Of a stretch of DNA of 64,000 nucleotides, positions 61,263 through 64,000 are shown in pieces (the stretch's first letter is position 1; the number at the start of each line of letters is the position of its first letter). The stretch covers positions 13,030,001 through 13,094,000 of the forward strand of contig NC_087095.1 of the NCBI RefSeq assembly GCF_963855985.1, read 5' to 3'. Under the pieces are notes generated by a model, which saw nothing but the letters and a program-made list of their open reading frames with translations, ran no database searches and was not told the origin of the DNA. This stretch comes from Ostrinia nubilalis (lineage: Eukaryota > Arthropoda > Insecta > Lepidoptera > Crambidae). Position numbers and translations under genes: made by a program.

Positions 61263-64000
61263 GCATTGCATCTAGCGCCTTCTTGCTAATTTTATGGAGG
61301 CCTCTACAAATCTAAATATTTCACTTGGGGTTCCAATGAAACCTACTCAACTGGATCCGGAAAAATCAGATCCGAAGAAAAAAATAGCTAGATGAGGTAG
61401 TATAGGTATCTCAAGAAAAATCACTAAAATCTTTTAACCATTTTTATTTTGTTTTATGAAACCATGATACTGGCCACTAACAACATTGTTGGACTTTTTG
61501 AAATCTCTTTTAAGCGTTAAAAAAGAAAAGAAAGAAAGTTGCAATTCATTTGTTTTTAGATTGTCGTGCCTGTCAGTTGGAGGGTGCGTGACGTGTCATC
61601 GGGGACTTATCGTTTCACACGACAAGTAGGGCTGCACTCTGTAAAAACAAATCACAAGAATGGAACGAGTAATTCTTCAAATGGATTTTTGTAAATACTG
61701 CAAATAGGTAACTTTATGGCGAATGAATCAAATGAATACCAATTTACATTTTAAAATAAATTGTCGAAAAGTATAATTATTTGAAAGAAAAGCTACTTGC
61801 ATTTTCACGTTTCCATATTAAAATGTCAAAAGTAAAAACAGATTGCTTACTTTTAGCAACGAAAGAGGAACTGAAATCGTATTTAGCATTTATTTAAAAA
61901 TGTTGATGATATTTATGTAGGTCATATAAAATATTCATGTAGTGTATAAATTCCGATGTGAAACACAAGTTTAAAAATTAAAGGAATTCCCAGTCGTCAC
62001 GCAGCCACCCCTGCCATTATTCGAATGAGATATGAATTTAAATTTGGAACGTGTGAAGATTTAAAATGCGAACGACAATTTTAAGGCGTTTGAAAATTAC
62101 TGTTTGAAACCTCCTTGGAATCGTATGAAGCTTAACCAAGTATGAAATGTTTTAGTGCTTGAAAATTGTTAAGGAAAATTCAAACAAAGAGGTGAACGAC
62201 CTTTGTATGATAGAGGAATGCCTGCAGGTTATCATTTTCATCCTTTGTGTTAAGTTTACATTTTGATCAAGTTTTACAACTGAGATTAAGCTTTGAGTCT
62301 ATACTCCGCTTAATCAGTTATCTATACTTTTTACTGACGATACACATTTAATTTTTCAGTGTAAAAGGTTCTTCATATCGTAAATTTTAAAGAAACGTAA
62401 CTTCATTGGTCTTATTTTTAGTTATTTTTTTATATCAAACACGTTAAGACACCAACTTTTGATCACAAAACTCGTTATTCCTTCTTATCTGCATAAAAAT
62501 AAAAACATTTTTAGTTTCCGAACAAGAAAGTCTTTTATTATCGAAAGAAATTAAACGTCGGAATAACCGTTGTTTATGTTATAGCGTCCGTAAATTCCCT
62601 TATAAAGTTTATAATAAGGCAAGTTCAGTATGCAGGTGCCTCTTATTTTATTTCTAATTTAAAATTTTTGCCGGTGCATGTGAAACTTTTTTGTAGACAA
62701 TGTTATAAAAACTTTCGTGCTATGGTCTGTGCAATAGTGTTTATGATTTGTGTTAAAACGCTTTCCGTGTAGTTTTTAATTGAATAATACGCCTTGTTTG
62801 TGGTTATTATGAATGCAACGCAATTGCTTTTTTAAAGTGATGGTTTTAATTTCTGACAATTTCTGCCTATTATCGCAACATTTACTCGTTTAACCTAAAT
62901 AATAATGAGTTGTGTTAGTTGCTAGAGTTATTTATGTTAAATATATGAATAGAATCTTTAAGGTATCTTTATTTTAAGTGAAGTAAGTAACCTACGAAAC
63001 TCACACAAATGCCCAAAAATAAAAACCCTATTACCTATTTAAAATTAAACTACTTACCTACGAGTACTTATTATATGGAATAACATTGATGTTTTATTTA
63101 TAAAAAATGATTTAATTAATTTTTAATTAATTTAATGAAATTTCTTTTTTTTTAAACCAGATGTATAAACAATTTTTCAAATTTACAAATGAAACTACAA
63201 GAACTTAGCTTCAGAATACTAGTTCTTCTAAACTTTCCCTGTGCACTCTAAGTATTTAACGACTGCAAGGTATAGCGTTGCACTGAAATGCAGTTTAGTG
63301 TTGTATTTCAAGCCGTTAATGCTTTCGCCTCATTCCGCCGACACGAGACTGTGGACGGAATTTAATAAACTACACTTAGTGGGAGTGAGTGACATTGTTG
63401 GATATTGAGTTACTGAGTAGTTCTTTTACGTTTTACTTATTAACATAGCGCCAAATACTACAATGCCCGGTGCTAGAAATTTTTTCAACATTGAAAACGA
63501 ATTGATTCATTGCGAAGTGAATAAATGAATATGAATATGAAACTTTATTTTGAGATTTTCTTTGTAATAAAAAATGTAGAGATTTTTGTATCTATTTAAC
63601 GCTTATAATATCCACGTGAAACTATTATAAATTTTATAAAAAAAAAAAATTATAAGACTGCCATTTGTGGTATTCATTAATAACTAATAAATTAACGCAA
63701 AAATGTATAAAAAATCCAAGTTTTTATAATTCTGTTGCCAACTACACTTTACAAATTGCCTGCTAGGCATTTTTAATAATGCCCATAATATTTCAAGAAT
63801 TGGATTTAAACTTTCAGCAATCATTAGTAAATGACACCCATGTTGCAATAATACTCACGTACTTATATTCTAAGTCTTTCAACTAATAAGAACGAAACAC
63901 ACGTACTTATACTACTCAGTCCTTGGACATAAAATCGTTAGCGGAGTTTCTTTCAATCCAAAACACTGCGAAACCGGCTAAAATTTATTGTCCCCAAAAA
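61263..64000. other. 2.7 kb AT-rich DNA, no gene seen
   Basis: No supported gene, RNA gene or known repeat. It is strongly AT-rich with homopolymer runs. Confidence 0.4.

Noticed and set aside
1..64000. CRISPR array, bacterial operon or rRNA/tRNA genes
   Set aside because: No regularly spaced repeats with unique spacers, ribosome-binding sites or structural RNA genes were seen; the repeats present are dispersed transposons.

Overview
The window is eukaryotic and almost certainly from a moth or butterfly. It has spliced coding sequence with GT/AG introns, an AT-rich background, and a repeat set typical of Lepidoptera: small Helitron-like elements ending in a GC-rich hairpin plus CTAGT, RTE-clade LINE 3' ends, a mag-like Ty3/gypsy element, a BEL/Pao element, mariner remnants, and many short inverted-repeat elements (MITEs). 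No bacterial gene, operon or CRISPR array is present.

Host genes. Bases 1-742 hold the last two coding exons of a plus-strand gene with a SAM domain followed by a Gly/Ser/Arg-rich tail. A long 3' UTR follows, with poly(A) signals near 2219-2245. No other host gene could be named. Five short segments (5166-5330 minus, 11421-11535 minus, 18226-18365 plus, 23388-23495 plus, 34652-34769 plus) are open in a frame and bounded by plausible splice sites; they are listed as low-confidence candidate exons. Their phases do not chain into one gene.

Layout. 2.6-27 kb is gene-poor DNA filled with MITEs, Helitron-like elements, 5'-truncated RTE copies and two target-primed retroposons, with a 2.2 kb inverted-repeat element at 6.5-8.6 kb that contains a second transposon. 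27.7-34.3 kb is a complete BEL/Pao retrotransposon on the minus strand, with indistinguishable 329-bp LTRs, a 5-bp target duplication and one internal stop. 35.4-36.7 kb is a full-length but dead mariner. 47.3-51.8 kb is a mag-like Ty3/gypsy element with an uninterrupted 1356-codon gag-pol frame. 52.0-56.9 kb is a decayed composite containing repeated 0.32-0.35 kb units, a YqaJ-type nuclease fragment, a PIF1-type helicase fragment and a nested Helitron. 58.25-59.96 kb is a 1.7 kb foldback whose arms of about 0.78 kb flank a piece of a DDE transposase gene. The rest, to 64 kb, is AT-rich DNA with no gene seen.

How the parts relate. Only the SAM gene is a well supported host gene. The two LTR elements are the only long intact or nearly intact coding units. 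Everything else is transposon debris, with several insertions nested or abutting. No host pathway or previously unknown defence-like system was identified. The most unusual structures are the transposase-derived foldback at 58-60 kb, the motif-repeat element at 6.5-8.6 kb, and the nuclease-plus-helicase debris at 52-57 kb.
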